From: Phascolarctos cinereus
Lineage: Eukaryota; Chordata; Mammalia; Diprotodontia; Phascolarctidae
Direction of reading: 5' to 3'
Length of the DNA: 64,000 nt
Assembly (NCBI RefSeq): GCF_002099425.1
Contig: NW_018344068.1
Span: 6,454,501 to 6,518,500 of the forward strand
Both the position numbers and the translations under genes were made by a program. A model generated the notes under the pieces. The model made no database searches. It saw nothing but the letters and a program-made list of their open reading frames with translations, and was not told the origin of the DNA. Positions 23,916 through 33,154 of this stretch are shown here, one piece after another (the stretch's first letter is position 1; the number at the start of each line of letters is the position of its first letter).

Positions 23916-24520
23916 CTGTAATGAGTCGGTTTCTCTGTCTGGGGGGGATCCGCTCAGCGCCGACGCCGCCGCCGCTGCTTTCGAAACCGACGGCATTTTC
24001 AGTCAAAACAATGCAGCGCGCATGCGCCGGTCGGACCCGCCCCCGCCCCCTCCGGATCTCCCCCCCACCTCCCCTACCCCTACAGTCTTCGCCAAGCCCA
24101 CCGGGCCCCCCACCCCCTCCCGCCCACCCACGCGCCCGCCAGCCCACTCGGAGGCTGGACCCCGCCCCCGTCCTGGAAGGCCCGTAGGCCCCCTCCCGCC
24201 CCGGAGGCCACGCCCCCGCCTGGAACGGCCACACCCAGTGGCCACACCCACTACCTTGAGGCCCCCCACGTCTCCCAGCCCAACAGCCCGCAGAGACCAC
24301 ACCCCCACCATGAATGACACCGCCCAAAGGCCTGGAGGCTGAGATCGGAGGCCACGCCCTCGGGTCGGCCCATATCTGGACCCGCGCCCGAGGGCCGGAG
24401 CCCCCTCTTGAGTGACCGTCTTTGCCGGTGCCGGGCTGGCCCTCTGCGCTGGTGCCAGGGCGTCGCGCGCCACAGCCTCAGGGGACCCCCAGCTCGCGGC
24501 CATCAAATCCCCCCCACCAA
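23230..24520. promoter_or_regulatory. UNKL: CpG island / UNKL promoter
   Basis: A sharp rise in G+C with many CpG dinucleotides over about 1.3 kb, covering UNKL exon 1, the first half of intron 1 and about 500 bp upstream. A palindromic GCGCATGCGC (24,018-24,027) matches the NRF1 consensus and lies about 22 bp upstream of the ATG. No TATA box is seen, as expected for a housekeeping CpG promoter. G-rich runs such as the GGGGAGGGGAGGGAGG tract near 23,590-23,620 could bind SP/KLF factors or form quadruplexes. A divergent transcript is possible, but no gene was found on the right side. Confidence 0.85.
23916..23996 (-). CDS. UNKL: UNKL coding exon 1 (start codon to 5' splice site)
   Basis: First coding exon of unkempt-like, a CCCH zinc-finger protein related to the RNA-binding translational regulator Unkempt. 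Seen: an ATG at 23,996 opens MPSVSKAAAAASALSGSPP, which closely matches the human UNKL N-terminus as I remember it. The exon ends at CAG/GTCAGT, with donor GT at 23,914-23,915. The exon's last part, read one base out of the ATG frame, gives PPQTEKPTHYR, which is what human UNKL has before YLKEF and which joins exon 2 in phase. Odd: the ATG frame and this conserved frame are separated by a run of seven C at 23,941-23,947. As written, the ATG frame meets a stop early in exon 2. Either the run length is an assembly error, or the true start is elsewhere. The start lies inside a CpG island, and a palindromic NRF1-type site lies just upstream. Gene identity is confident; the frame across this exon is not. 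Confidence 0.85.
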
Positions 24521-24601
24521 GGAGAGCGTGAGAACGCTAGCAAGCTAAGCAGACAGACCCATCAGTGAGAAAGAAGCAAAAGGCCCGGCGTGAGCCGTGA
24601 A

Positions 24602-24623
24602 ACACACACACACACACACACAC

Positions 24624-24667
<44 letters not shown>

Positions 24668-24685
24668 CTCTCTCTCTCTCTCTCA
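24602..24685. repeat. (CA)n-(CT)n compound microsatellite
   Basis: About 62 bp of CA repeats, broken once by AACA, runs directly into CT repeats. It sits at the upstream edge of the UNKL CpG island. Confidence 0.95.
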
Positions 24686-25009
24686 CTCACTCTCACGCAG
24701 TAAGCACATCCCTATCACAATCAAGGGCCCTGCCTTCTCCCCAACACTTATTGCCCCCATCCTCTCAAGTTGGTCAGTGAGCATTAAATACTTACTGAAA
24801 ATGCCCAGAAAGCAAAAACACGGAGATGAAGCATCAACTATGTATAAGCGTTCTCCTTCACATGGAAACTGCCCCATCCCATTCATAAATCTACTGGTAC
24901 CCTTTTCCATCACAGACACAGTGCCTTATAGTACCGAAGGGAATAGACAAGGTCATATAGGCTTTACTAAGTGCTCGCTACTGTGACAAAGTCTTTTTTG
25001 CAAGTATGA

Positions 25010-25125
25010 TTTCATTTGATCCTAAGCAACCCTTTGAGACATTAATCCTATTTTATAGTTAAGGAAACAGGTTAAGTGATTTGCCCAGAGTCACACAGCT
25101 AGCTCTATCCACTGCACCATTAGCA
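25010..25125 (-). mobile_element. MIR/CORE-SINE
   Basis: Reverse core: cattaatcctattttatagt, taagtgatttgcccagagtc and acacagctagctctatccac. Confidence 0.75.
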
Positions 25126-26125
25126 GCCACTTAGATACGTTGTAGCCTCTCCTAACACTCTACCTATTTGTTTCAACATTAAAAGAGCATGTATTAATTG
25201 CCTGCCTTACACAAGACACTGAGCTAGGCGACAGGGTCACAAAAACAAATGAAAAGGAGTCTCTACCCTCAGCAAGTATGCACACATTCTTGTAAGGGAT
25301 GCAATAGATAAGCAGATGAGAAACTATTACTTGAAGGAGACAATGCTAAACTAGCTGGAACAAGAAAGGACTTCTGGGAGGTATTGCTAGAGCTGAGCCT
25401 TGAAAGATGAGAATTCTAAAAAGTCAATGTAAGGAGGAAGTGCTTTCCAGGCATGAAAGAAGAGATGTGAAATGTGACTTTGGAGAAAAGCAAAAGGGCC
25501 AGTTTAGCTGAAACAAAGAGCATCTGAAATGGAGTAGCACGAAACAAGCCTGGGAAGGCAGGCTGGAGCCATTCTGGAAAAAGCTTTAGGCTTCGCATCA
25601 CCTTGATGCCAAGCTGCGGAGTTTGTATTTTACCGTAATAGACAATAAGAAGCCACCGAAAATTCTGGAGCAGGGAAAACACATTGGTGAAATCTATGTA
25701 TTAGGGAAATAATTTTGGCAGCTACATAGACTGTAAAATTGGGTGACAATTAACAAACTGCTCTAGTCATAGGGCCCAAATGAGTGTAGTGGCCATGAAT
25801 TTGAAGGGGACAGACAGGACACATCTTATAGAGGTAGAATTGACAATATATATCAACTGATGAGCTATGAAACCAAGAGAAGAGTCAAGCGTACTTCAGA
25901 GACGTCAAACCTGGGATGAAGAATAGAATCACCCTCAGAAGAAAGAGGGACGTTTAGAAGCAGATATTAAAGTAGGGAATGGGTTCAGTTTTAAACATGG
26001 TGATTTTAAGATAAAGACATTCAGATCGAGATCTTCAGCAAGAAATAGGTCATGTGGGACTACAAATGAGAAGAGATTTGGGATGGATATACAGACTTGG
26101 GAATCATTTGAATAAATATAACTGA

Positions 26126-26252
26126 GGGGGGCAGCTAGGTGGCACAGTGGATAGAGCACCAGCCCTGAAGTCAGGAGGACCCGAGTTAAAACTAGCTGTG
26201 TGGCTCTGGAAAATTCACTTAACCCCAAATGCATCACCAAAATAAATAAATA
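26126..26252 (+). mobile_element. WSINE1/MAR1-type SINE, internally shortened
   Basis: Normal head up to cccgagttaaaactagctg; the stretch between the B box and the CTAGCTGTGTG core is missing. A-rich AAATAAATAAAT tail. Confidence 0.9.
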
Positions 26253-26394
26253 AGTTGATCCCAAGGGGGCTGATGAGATCACCAAGATAAAGAATTGTAG
26301 AAAAGGAAGAAGCCTATATCAATGCCTTCTGGGACAGCCATGGTTAGAAGGCAGAAGGCATATACTGACCCAACATGTACCAGAGAAGTATAAC

Positions 26395-26520
26395 AGACTA
26401 GTAGATAGTGCACTGGACTTGGAGTCAAGAGACCCGAGTTCAAATCTTCTTGTAGACATTTAATTGCGTAACCTATGATGTCTCTAAGTCCCTTTCAGCT
26501 TTAAGTCTATACTTCTACGA
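26395..26520 (+). mobile_element. MIR/CORE-SINE
   Basis: Reads gactagtagatagtgcactg, gagttcaaatcttcttgtag and a cccttccagct-like ccctttcagctttaag end. Confidence 0.65.
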
Positions 26521-26706
26521 TCAAGCAAAAGAGACTAGGTAAGGAGCAATCAGAGAAGCGAAACCAAGGAAGAGCAGTCAGTGTCACGAAAGCCGAGAAA
26601 GAGGCTATGCAGGAACAAGAACTGACCAACAGTGTCAGAAGCAGAAGTCATGATGAATGACATCTGAGAAAAGGCCAATAAATTTAGCAATTAAAAGATC
26701 ACTCGT

Positions 26707-26925
26707 GCCAGGGCTGGTGGGACAACCTGTATTTCCAGCTACCACAGAGCCCTAGGTTGGTGGATCTCTTGGGCTCAAGAGTGGACTAAGTCCATCAGGT
26801 CTCCACATTAAGTTTGGCATCAATGTAGTGAGCCTCCTGGGAGCAGGGAGCCATCTGGCTGCCTAAGGAGGGATGAACCCACCCAAACTGAAAACAGCCT
26901 GACTGAGATAGGGACACTAGAGACC
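26707..26925 (+). pseudogene. 7SL RNA (SRP RNA) retropseudogene
   Basis: Starts GCCAGGGCTGGTGGG, which corresponds to the 7SL 5' end GCCGGGCGCGGTGG. It continues through CTGTATTTCCAGCTACC, TAAGTTTGGCATCAATG, GTGAGCCTCCTGGGAGC and TTGGTGGATCTCTTG-like segments, and GCCTAAGGAGGGATGAAC near 26,858-26,875. All are in the same order as in SRP RNA (Alu domain, then S domain). The 3' part breaks off after AAAACAGCCTGACTGAGATAGGG, and the final Alu-domain strand is missing. Many substitutions and the missing 3' end make it a decayed pseudogene. It lies inside an old interspersed repeat (25.2-26.7 kb). Confidence 0.85.
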
Positions 26926-27194
26926 AGGAATAATGAAAAGTAGTTGAGTACATTAGAAGGAGCTCACAATGGCTAGCCTTTGTTTACTCAGTAAAATAGG
27001 AAGCAAAGTTTCCCCTGCTCTGCAGGGTAAATTGAGAGGGGAAGGTGTAATGGGGCTTGAAAAGAGAAGCCAAGGGGGAAATGCTAGACAGGGTCCTCCA
27101 ATCAATCCCTTGTGGGACAGGGTATACTCAGCCAACCCTCATTATAGCTGCCTTGAGATCAGGAGCTAAAGCTGAAAGACACTCTGTTGAGCCA

Positions 27195-27490
27195 ATGCTC
27201 AACCAGTTTCCAGGAGCTGCCAAGTAGTTTTGTCATTTTTTTTTATTCAGTTGGGGTTAAGTGACTTGCCCAGGGTCACACAGCTAGTAAGTGTCAAGTG
27301 TCTTGCCAAGTAGTTTTTATCCTCTACTTGAGAAACTTCAAGGTCTTCCCATTGCTTACAAAGGACAAATCTCAAACTACTTATCTCAGCATTCAAGGCC
27401 CTCCATAGGCTAGCCTCAACCTGCCTTTCCAGTTTTACCTCCCATTTCTTGACTGCATAGGATGTCTCCCAGTGGTATTGATAGTCATAC
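27195..27490 (+). mobile_element. L2 fragment split by a SINE
   Basis: Reads aggtcttcccattgcttaca, gcattcaaggccctccatag and cctttccagttttacctccc, as in the L2 ORF2 3' region. Confidence 0.7.
27232..27303 (-). mobile_element. WSINE1/MAR1-type SINE, 5'-truncated
   Basis: Only the 3' 70 bp is present, yet it is flanked by a perfect 14-bp duplication TGCCAAGTAGTTTT (27,218-27,231 and 27,304-27,317), so it inserted in truncated form. Confidence 0.92.
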
Positions 27491-27504
27491 ATTCTAATTT
27501 TATG

Positions 27505-27660
27505 AGTTGGTAGGGAGTAGAGGAAAAATTACAATGCTTACTACTTGTGTGACCTTGGGCAAGTCATTTAAATTCTCTGGGCTTTAGTTTCCTCCTGTAT
27601 AAAATTAGGGGTACAGGAATGACTTCTGAAGGCCCTTCCAACTCTAAATCTACAATAGTG
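27505..27660 (+). mobile_element. MIR/CORE-SINE
   Basis: Reads tgtgaccttgggcaagtcat, tttagtttcctcctgtataa and gaaggcccttccaactctaa. Confidence 0.75.
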
Positions 27661-27830
27661 GAAGAAATGATGGCCTTGGAGTCCAGATGTGGGTCCAGAT
27701 CCTGCTTCTGACACCAGGCAAGAGGCAATCACTTAATTCCTTTTGCCAAATCTCACTTTCCTCACCTATAAAATGGTAATAAGAATATTTGTACTATGTA
27801 CTTTACAAGTTTTTAAATGCCAGTATACCA
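27661..27830 (+). mobile_element. MIR/CORE-SINE
   Basis: Diverged copy: gccttggagtccagatgtgg, tcactttcctcacctataaa and a gtactttacaagttttt end. Confidence 0.6.
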
Positions 27831-28094
27831 ACCCCTCCAAAACAGTAACCCATTCTTTGCCTCTCTCACATTCACCCAAAGCCTGTCCCCATTCACACAC
27901 AATCAATGATATTCCCTTCACACATGCTGAGAATCATTCACACAGCAGACACAATGCCCCACTCCCAATCCCCAGAGACATGTATGAGGGTTTCTAAGAA
28001 CCATCCAGGTGTGAGTTCTCTTGTGAGACAAAACTTCGAAAGAAGTTGGGGAGCAGTCAGGGCTAGTTTTGCAGGCAAGTATGCTTGCACACAG

Positions 28095-28180
28095 TTTCAT
28101 TCTTTGCACTTGTATGCCCTGCACATAACAGTGCCTGGCACATCGTAAGTGCTTAATAATTACACATGGATTGACTGGCC
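28095..28180 (+). mobile_element. L2 3' terminal fragment
   Basis: Contains aacagtgcctggcacatcgt and aagtgcttaataattacac. Confidence 0.75.
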
Positions 28181-29890
28181 TTACTAGAGTGAGACTGTAG
28201 TAAACTGTCAGTTGCCAAGGGACCTGTTTCGATGTGACCAGCAGGAAGCAGTTCAAACACCTGCATTTCCACACTATTTTCTCCCAATGCTTCTCAAGGG
28301 GATCTCTGTGAATTCCAAACCTTCCTTCCCCTAGTCCTATCTCTTTCCTGTGCTCTGGGAAGTCAGGGTGGTCAGTGGAAGGATGAGAATTAATAGATCA
28401 AGTGGTTTCTTTACAGTATTGCTGTTTGGAAACTTCTTTAGTTTTAGTACCATCATCTGATCTTCAAAAGGAAAGTCTAAGTCCTAAGAATGAAATGGCA
28501 GGTTTGCCTAATGAGAGTTAAGGTATCAGAGTAGCCGAGATTTTCCTATTTTAGTCATTGTTTAGCATATTCCTGGTCATATACTAGATCTAGATGGAAC
28601 CCAGAGCCAGCTGCTCTGCCCACAAGTGGGAAAGAACTAGGAGTGGGGAGTGGGGTGGAGGAGCAGTCTAAGAGTTTACACAATATCAACCTCTGTTGAG
28701 CATCGGGATACCGCAGCCTTCAGAAAAGCCAGGGTCATCTCTGCTTCTCTTCTGCCAGACAAGCTTTGGTCAGTCAATGGAAATCAAAATCTCTGTACTT
28801 ACCTCTTCCCCTATCCGCATGCATGAGGGAATTGTAGACTGGCCAAATCGAACTTTGCACTTCCCCTCACTCACCTCTTAAAGTGGTATTAGCTCAAAGT
28901 TATTATATTCATTAAGTTGGTGTGATGATTTCTTCTCCCTTTGGAAAATAGCTGAACGAGAAGCCAATTTAGCCTTGGTAGGTGACAGGATTAGCCACTG
29001 GCCTCTTATAGTCCAAAGGAATTGTCATCCCTCCACTGCTCACTGTCTCTTTATTGCTATCATTTTATTTCCCAAACTTCACATAAAAAAATTTAGATGG
29101 TTGCTAAATCCTTGTCTAGCATGATTCATGCTGGCACAGGTAGAGATTTAGGCAGAGGTCTGTATTTGAGGGACAGACAATATACATTCCTACTTCAGCA
29201 AGTCTGAAAGCACAAGTAAGACTCAGACTCCACTGAAATCTTACCCCAAGGCAAGCAGTTTCTATAAATAGGAGAACCTATAAGCAGAGAGAATAATTAC
29301 ATGTGTTTGTGTGTATATGCATATGTATATATGTGCACATAGACATACATTCATATATATGTAGGTGTGCATATGCACATATATATACCATACATGGATC
29401 AATAATCTAGTTCTACATATTTAATATAAATTAAACAGCAAGTCTGATCAAAAACAATGCCATTCTTATTCATGGGGGGGGGAGTTTTTTTGTTTGGTCT
29501 TTTGCAATACCAAATGAGTGATATCTGCTCCAACAATGTGGTCCTATGACAGATCAAGTTTAAACACTGCTGATCTAGGAATGATCGTAACAGAAATATG
29601 AAATCCTGAGTCCTAGATCTAGACCCTATACTTAGTATTCAACTTGAGGTAAAATTAGACAACCCCACTTTCTCCAGCTACCAAAATGAATTAACAGTAC
29701 CCTTTCCATTACCAGGCTAGTGTACGGATATGTACACACATAAAATATGAAGTACTTGAACTCTTCAAAATCATTATAGAAAAGTCAGGGTAATACTACA
29801 ATCGAAAAGTGAAACTTATTGCTTCTTTATTTCTTATGCTGGCATCTTTACTAGATGTAAATAATTTGCCTTTAGGTGATATCTTTATGC
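28181..29890. other. intergenic sequence between UNKL and UQCC4, nothing recognised
   Basis: No supported gene or repeat apart from a TG/TA-type simple repeat at 29,303-29,392. Confidence 0.5.
29303..29392. repeat. mixed TG/CA/TA simple repeat
   Basis: Alternating purine-pyrimidine tract made of TGTGTG, ATATGTATAT and GCACAT units. Confidence 0.8.
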
Positions 29891-29894
29891 ACTA

Positions 29895-30150
29895 GAAGCA
29901 GCGGGTAATGTAGTAGATAGAGCAATGAACCCATTTAGGAAGCTTTGAGTTCAAATCCTGCCTCAGACACACTTAGCAGCTATATGACCCTGGACAAGTC
30001 ACTTAACCTAGCTGCCTTAGTTTCCTCAACTGCCAAATAGGGATAATAGCCCCTACCTCCATAGTTGTAATGAGAATAAAATGATGTATTTGTGAAGCAC
30101 ACCTTGCAAATCTTAAAGAGCTATATAAATACTAGCTATTATTATTTGAA
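29895..30150 (+). mobile_element. full-length CORE-SINE
   Basis: tRNA-like head (gcgggtaatgtagtagatag, gagttcaaatcctgcctcag), core (ttagtttcctcaactgccaa) and 3' part (cttgcaaatcttaaagagct, atataaatactagctatta). Confidence 0.85.
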
Positions 30151-30284
30151 CTAGATGCATATCGAGGGGAAAAGCCTTTAAGTACATTAACTTAAATGCT
30201 ACCTTTGGACACGAATTTTTAATTCAGAATCAAATCAATCTACTTCAACTGGTTTCCCTGGTAAGAAACAACTTGGAATAAACT

Positions 30285-30545
30285 GATTCAGAGGAATCTG
30301 GTAACCCAGTAGATAGAGCACTACAGTCAGGAAGACTTGAGTTCAGATCCAGCCTCCCTTACCAGCTGTGACTTTGGGCAAGTCACTTAACCACTGTTTT
30401 CTTAAGTTTCCTCAACTATAAAAAATGGGGATAAGACCACCTATCTCACCAAGTTGTGGTGAGGATCAAATGGAGTCATATTTGTTGAATTTTTTTTTAA
30501 AAAAGCACTTAAAGGGCCTGGCACTAGTAGGCACTACATAAATGT
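30285..30545 (+). mobile_element. CORE-SINE
   Basis: Head ggtaacccagtagatagagc, core gtttcctcaactataaaaaa and gtgaggatcaaatggagtca. A few L2-like bases follow. Confidence 0.8.
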
Positions 30546-30890
30546 GTTATTTGTTCCCTTTCCCCATTCATCTACTAAACTCCTGTCAGTAACACTTCAT
30601 CTCTAAAATGGAGATAATACCCGTAGTTCCTACTTCAGAGTTGATTTGCAGATCAAATAGGGTCAAGAACCTATTATACTTTGCAAACTTTAAAGCATTG
30701 TCAGATATTTATAATAATCACCTAACCACAAGCCTATAAACTTGCTCTCTAGGTATGCTTTAGAGTAAAAGGCCAGAGATTCCTTCCAACTCTCAAATTC
30801 TATGACTCTTTGTATCTTACAGGACATAGTCCCTGGCACATAATAGGAGCTTAAAGGATCACTAGGAACCTTAAAGGTCAGTGGAAATCC
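30546..30890 (+). mobile_element. degraded CORE-SINE and old repeat pieces
   Basis: 30,590-30,725 carries ctctaaaatggagataatac and tttgcaaactttaaagcatt; 30,770-30,860 carries ccttccaactctcaaattct and agtccctggcacataatagg. Confidence 0.55.
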
Positions 30891-31049
30891 TATTGTACAT
30901 TTAATAATTTTACAATTAAAAACTAATTTCAGTCTCTTCCCTAACAGGATATGGGAAACTCATCAGTATGGTTGACATAAACTTCTTTTAAGGGGGTGCA
31001 CATAAGGATACCACCCAAAGGCAAATTATTTACTTTATTTCAATGCTAC
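30891..31049. repeat. duplicated block, copy A (contains the UQCC4 poly(A) signal)
   Basis: About 160 bp that recurs at 36,540-36,700 in the same orientation with roughly ten differences. The flanks are unrelated on both sides. Confidence 0.85.
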
Positions 31050-31611
31050 AAAAGTAACACTTATTTTCACATTGTTTTATAAAAACGAAATGGATGACAT
31101 TTTCATGCAAATGAATATCCAGCTGGCAATTCTGCACTGCACTTTGTACCCCAAGGCATTCAAAAGCACCAACTGTTAAATCACTAGAATGATGAATACC
31201 AACACTTCTAACGGGTCTGAGAAACCCTTTCCAAAGTTTCATTAGGAAACTTGGGTGAGCCATAGGGCAGTTTCTTTCTTCTGTTGATGGTCTACTGCTG
31301 TCACTAAGTCTGCCCTCTAAGAAGACAGCTATGTTTCTGGCCACATCCAGCATGTCCCACTAGGATGAAATTCCAGGATTTCTTAATCCTGGACAATACA
31401 TCGGATAACCTGAAAAGAAAAACATAGGTGTTATAAATCCTAGAGTGGTTTAAAGTAAGAGCTGCTAGGAATTTGATGATCCATTTGCTCCAACCTCTTC
31501 ATTTTACAAAGGAGAAAATCAAGGCCCAAATGAGGAGGAGGTTTGACGAAAGTCACACGGGAATTCGGTGGCAGAGGTAGACCTTTCTCCAAGTGTCTGG
31601 AACGCCCTTAA
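31010..31611 (-). other. UQCC4: UQCC4 3' untranslated region, possible alternative last exon
   Basis: Sequence after the UQCC4 stop, running to the first AATAAA on the minus strand (31,039-31,034). It contains a MIR-type fragment (about 31,440-31,560). A strong acceptor, TTTTCTTTTCAG/G, lies at about 31,410. This could produce a spliced 3' UTR or an alternative terminal exon; no transcript evidence is available. The AATAAA lies inside a block duplicated near 36.6 kb. Confidence 0.55.
31034..31039 (-). terminator. UQCC4: polyadenylation signal AATAAA for UQCC4
   Basis: First canonical AATAAA downstream of the UQCC4 stop on the minus strand. Cleavage would be expected roughly 15-25 nt lower, near 31,010-31,020. 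Confidence 0.6.
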
Positions 31612-32160
31612 TCAAGTCCTAGTTCCCAGGCCAGCTTGCCTTCCAGGCTGCTCGGAATCGATGTCTGCTTCTGGTGACTCCCCTTCCAAGTCTTCAGTCA
31701 ACCATCGATCAACATCGGTCTCCTTCCTTAAGAAGCACCAAGAGATCAGCGCTATAAGGGAGACGCTCAAGGGTACGACCTTCCACCAGGGACGATGACG
31801 ATCGCTTCCCAGGGAATGCTCCACGGCCCAACGGTGCGGGTTCGCCTTGCTGGAGGAAAAGTGGATAGGTCGTTCTAGCTCATCCTCCTCTTCCGCGACC
31901 CCGTTCTTGGCCCTGGCTCCGACCGAAGGGAGCAAGCCCCGAGAGACCCAAGGCACGAGGCTCTGCGCCCGGCGACTCCTGAGAAAGAGACCAGTGAGCC
32001 TCCCCGATACCACCCGCATCGTTCCGTTCCGCTCCGTTTCCCTCCCTGACTCTGGTCCAAGGACCCGGCTCGGGTGGAGCGAATGCAGCTGGCAGGGAAT
32101 CCTCCCCGCCCCCTTAGCGAGGACTCACCTAGTCGCCCGACAGCACAGGGAACCACTCAT
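31612..32160 (-). CDS. UQCC4: UQCC4 (CCSMST1/C16orf91), complete two-exon coding region
   Basis: Joined exons 32,160-32,129 and 31,978-31,612 encode 132 residues, the same length as human UQCC4 as I recall it. The protein is an assembly factor for mitochondrial complex III (ubiquinol-cytochrome c reductase) in the inner membrane. Seen: exon 1 (32 nt) reads MSGSLCCRAT plus AG and is followed by donor GTGAGT. Exon 2 begins after CTCTTTCTCAG and continues in phase (RSRRAQSL). Residues 1-35 are Arg-rich with no acidic residue, like a mitochondrial presequence. An acidic stretch EEEDELE (40-46) follows, then the conserved core RPIHFSSSKANPHRW (47-61) and RPWWK (73-77). One membrane span lies at about 78-94 (VVPLSVSLIALISWCFL), with a charged tail after it. 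The stop is TGA at 31,614-31,612. An unspliced ATG at 32,019 lies in intron 1 and is not preferred. Identity rests on the remembered human SSSKANPHRW and RPWWKVLPL core. Confidence 0.95.
31979..32128 (-). other. UQCC4: UQCC4 intron 1
   Basis: A 150-bp intron with donor GTGAGTCC and acceptor CTCTTTCTCAG. It is GC-rich because it lies inside the CpG island. Confidence 0.88.
32129..32160 (-). CDS. UQCC4: UQCC4 coding exon 1
   Basis: Very short first coding exon: ATG AGT GGT TCC CTG TGC TGT CGG GCG ACT AG, then donor GTGAGT. It ends in phase 2, and the first base of exon 2 completes AGG (Arg). It is chosen as the start because human UQCC4 also starts with a short Cys/Ala-containing N-terminus, and because it gives a 132-residue product. 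Confidence 0.88.
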
Positions 32161-32480
32161 GCCGACTGACCTTCCTCACACACCGCGCGGCGCCCTCCAG
32201 AACGTCACTTCCGGCGCAGACGCCTTCGTCACATCCCTTTCTTTCTTAGCTACGTTCTTTATCGCCAGTGATTCCGTCCTCGCCTTCCACACACCTCCGG
32301 AAGCAAAGACCAGGAAGTCGAAAGGGCCCGCGCTAAGCGGAAATAGCGTTAGTACGCGGCCCGTAAACGCCCTGCTGGAGAGCGTCAGGCCGAAGCATGA
32401 TGGGAAATGGAATTTTGTTTTTCCTCTCTTCTCCATGGGCTCAGGGATGTCTAGAAAATGGCGGGCAAAAGAAGCTGCAG
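32161..32480. promoter_or_regulatory. UQCC4: UQCC4 CpG promoter, possibly bidirectional
   Basis: CpG-rich, TATA-less region just upstream of the UQCC4 ATG. On the minus strand CCGGAAGTGACGT (32,202-32,214) is a composite ETS plus CRE-like site, common in promoters of mitochondrial genes. A ZNF143-like CCCATCATGC lies at about 32,395-32,404 (minus). A YY1-type AAAATGGCGG lies at 32,455-32,464 on the plus strand. The plus-oriented YY1 site about 250 bp from the ETS site hints at divergent transcription, but no plus-strand gene is recognised. Confidence 0.7.
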
Positions 32481-32914
32481 CCAGCCTTGGGAATATCAGC
32501 GGCTGAGATTTCGCTCTCCCAGTATCCCAGGAGAAACCCATATCATCACCACCACCGGCTTTGCAGATCTCACTTATATAACTGTATTAGAGTTTACGTA
32601 AGATTCTCTTGGTGCCAGTGACATAATCCCTACTTTACAGCTTGGAAAACTGAGGCCCAGAGAGGAGGGAGCGACCTCAAGGCGCGTAGCAATCCCTCTG
32701 TTCAGGCGACCCCATGCCGGCCTAGAAGAAGGAATGCCAACAGGGAAAAATGGGGGGGGCCTTAAGGGGTGGCTGTAGGAAGGTCAAGAGAAATTTTTTT
32801 CAAGTTTAAAAAAAGTCTTTTTTTTAATTATGAACTTAATTATCTACAAACAAGCATTAAAATACACGTAACAAACGGAGGAGGGGGGAAGTCAGAAACA
32901 CTGACTCATTGAGA

Positions 32915-33110
32915 AGCAGCTTGGTTTCTTAGAATGATGGACTGAGCCCAGAAAACTTGAGTCTGAATCCTACCTCATACACTTAATAGTTGTGTAACTG
33001 CAGGTAAGTCACTTAACCCTTCTCAGCCTCAGTTTCCCAATCTGTAAAATGGGGATCATAATAGCAAACCTCAAAGTGCATTGCAAAGGCTAGCTATTCT
33101 GTAATGTACA
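32915..33110 (+). mobile_element. CORE-SINE
   Basis: Reads gtctgaatcctacctcatac, cctcagtttcccaatctgta and a 3' end aagtgcattgcaaaggctag. Confidence 0.8.
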
Positions 33111-33154
33111 TACACAATTTGGCTTTTTTAAAATATATTAAATAGCATTTATGA

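Larger units (their letters stand above)
25165..26700 (+). repeat. long ancient interspersed repeat, with SINE and 7SL insertions
   Basis: Begins gtattaattgcctgccttac and runs through gcctgggaaggcaggctgga, gtttgtattttaccgtaata, agaagccaccgaaaattctg, ggcagctacatagactgtaa and a caattaaaagatcactc end, where the 7SL copy starts. The same long element is seen at 47,460-48,700. Family not assigned. Confidence 0.65.

Noticed and set aside
23208-23996. 262-codon open frame on the minus strand in the CpG island
   Set aside because: Only its first 27 codons are exon 1 of UNKL. The rest runs through the donor into a GC-rich intron and is Pro/Ser/Ala-rich by base composition.
23245-24506. Several other open frames on both strands at 23.2-24.5 kb
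   Set aside because: Low-complexity Gly/Arg/Pro/Ala translations typical of CpG islands.
31847-32506. 219-codon plus-strand open frame antisense to UQCC4
   Set aside because: A shadow of the conserved UQCC4 coding exon and its CpG promoter; no recognisable protein similarity.
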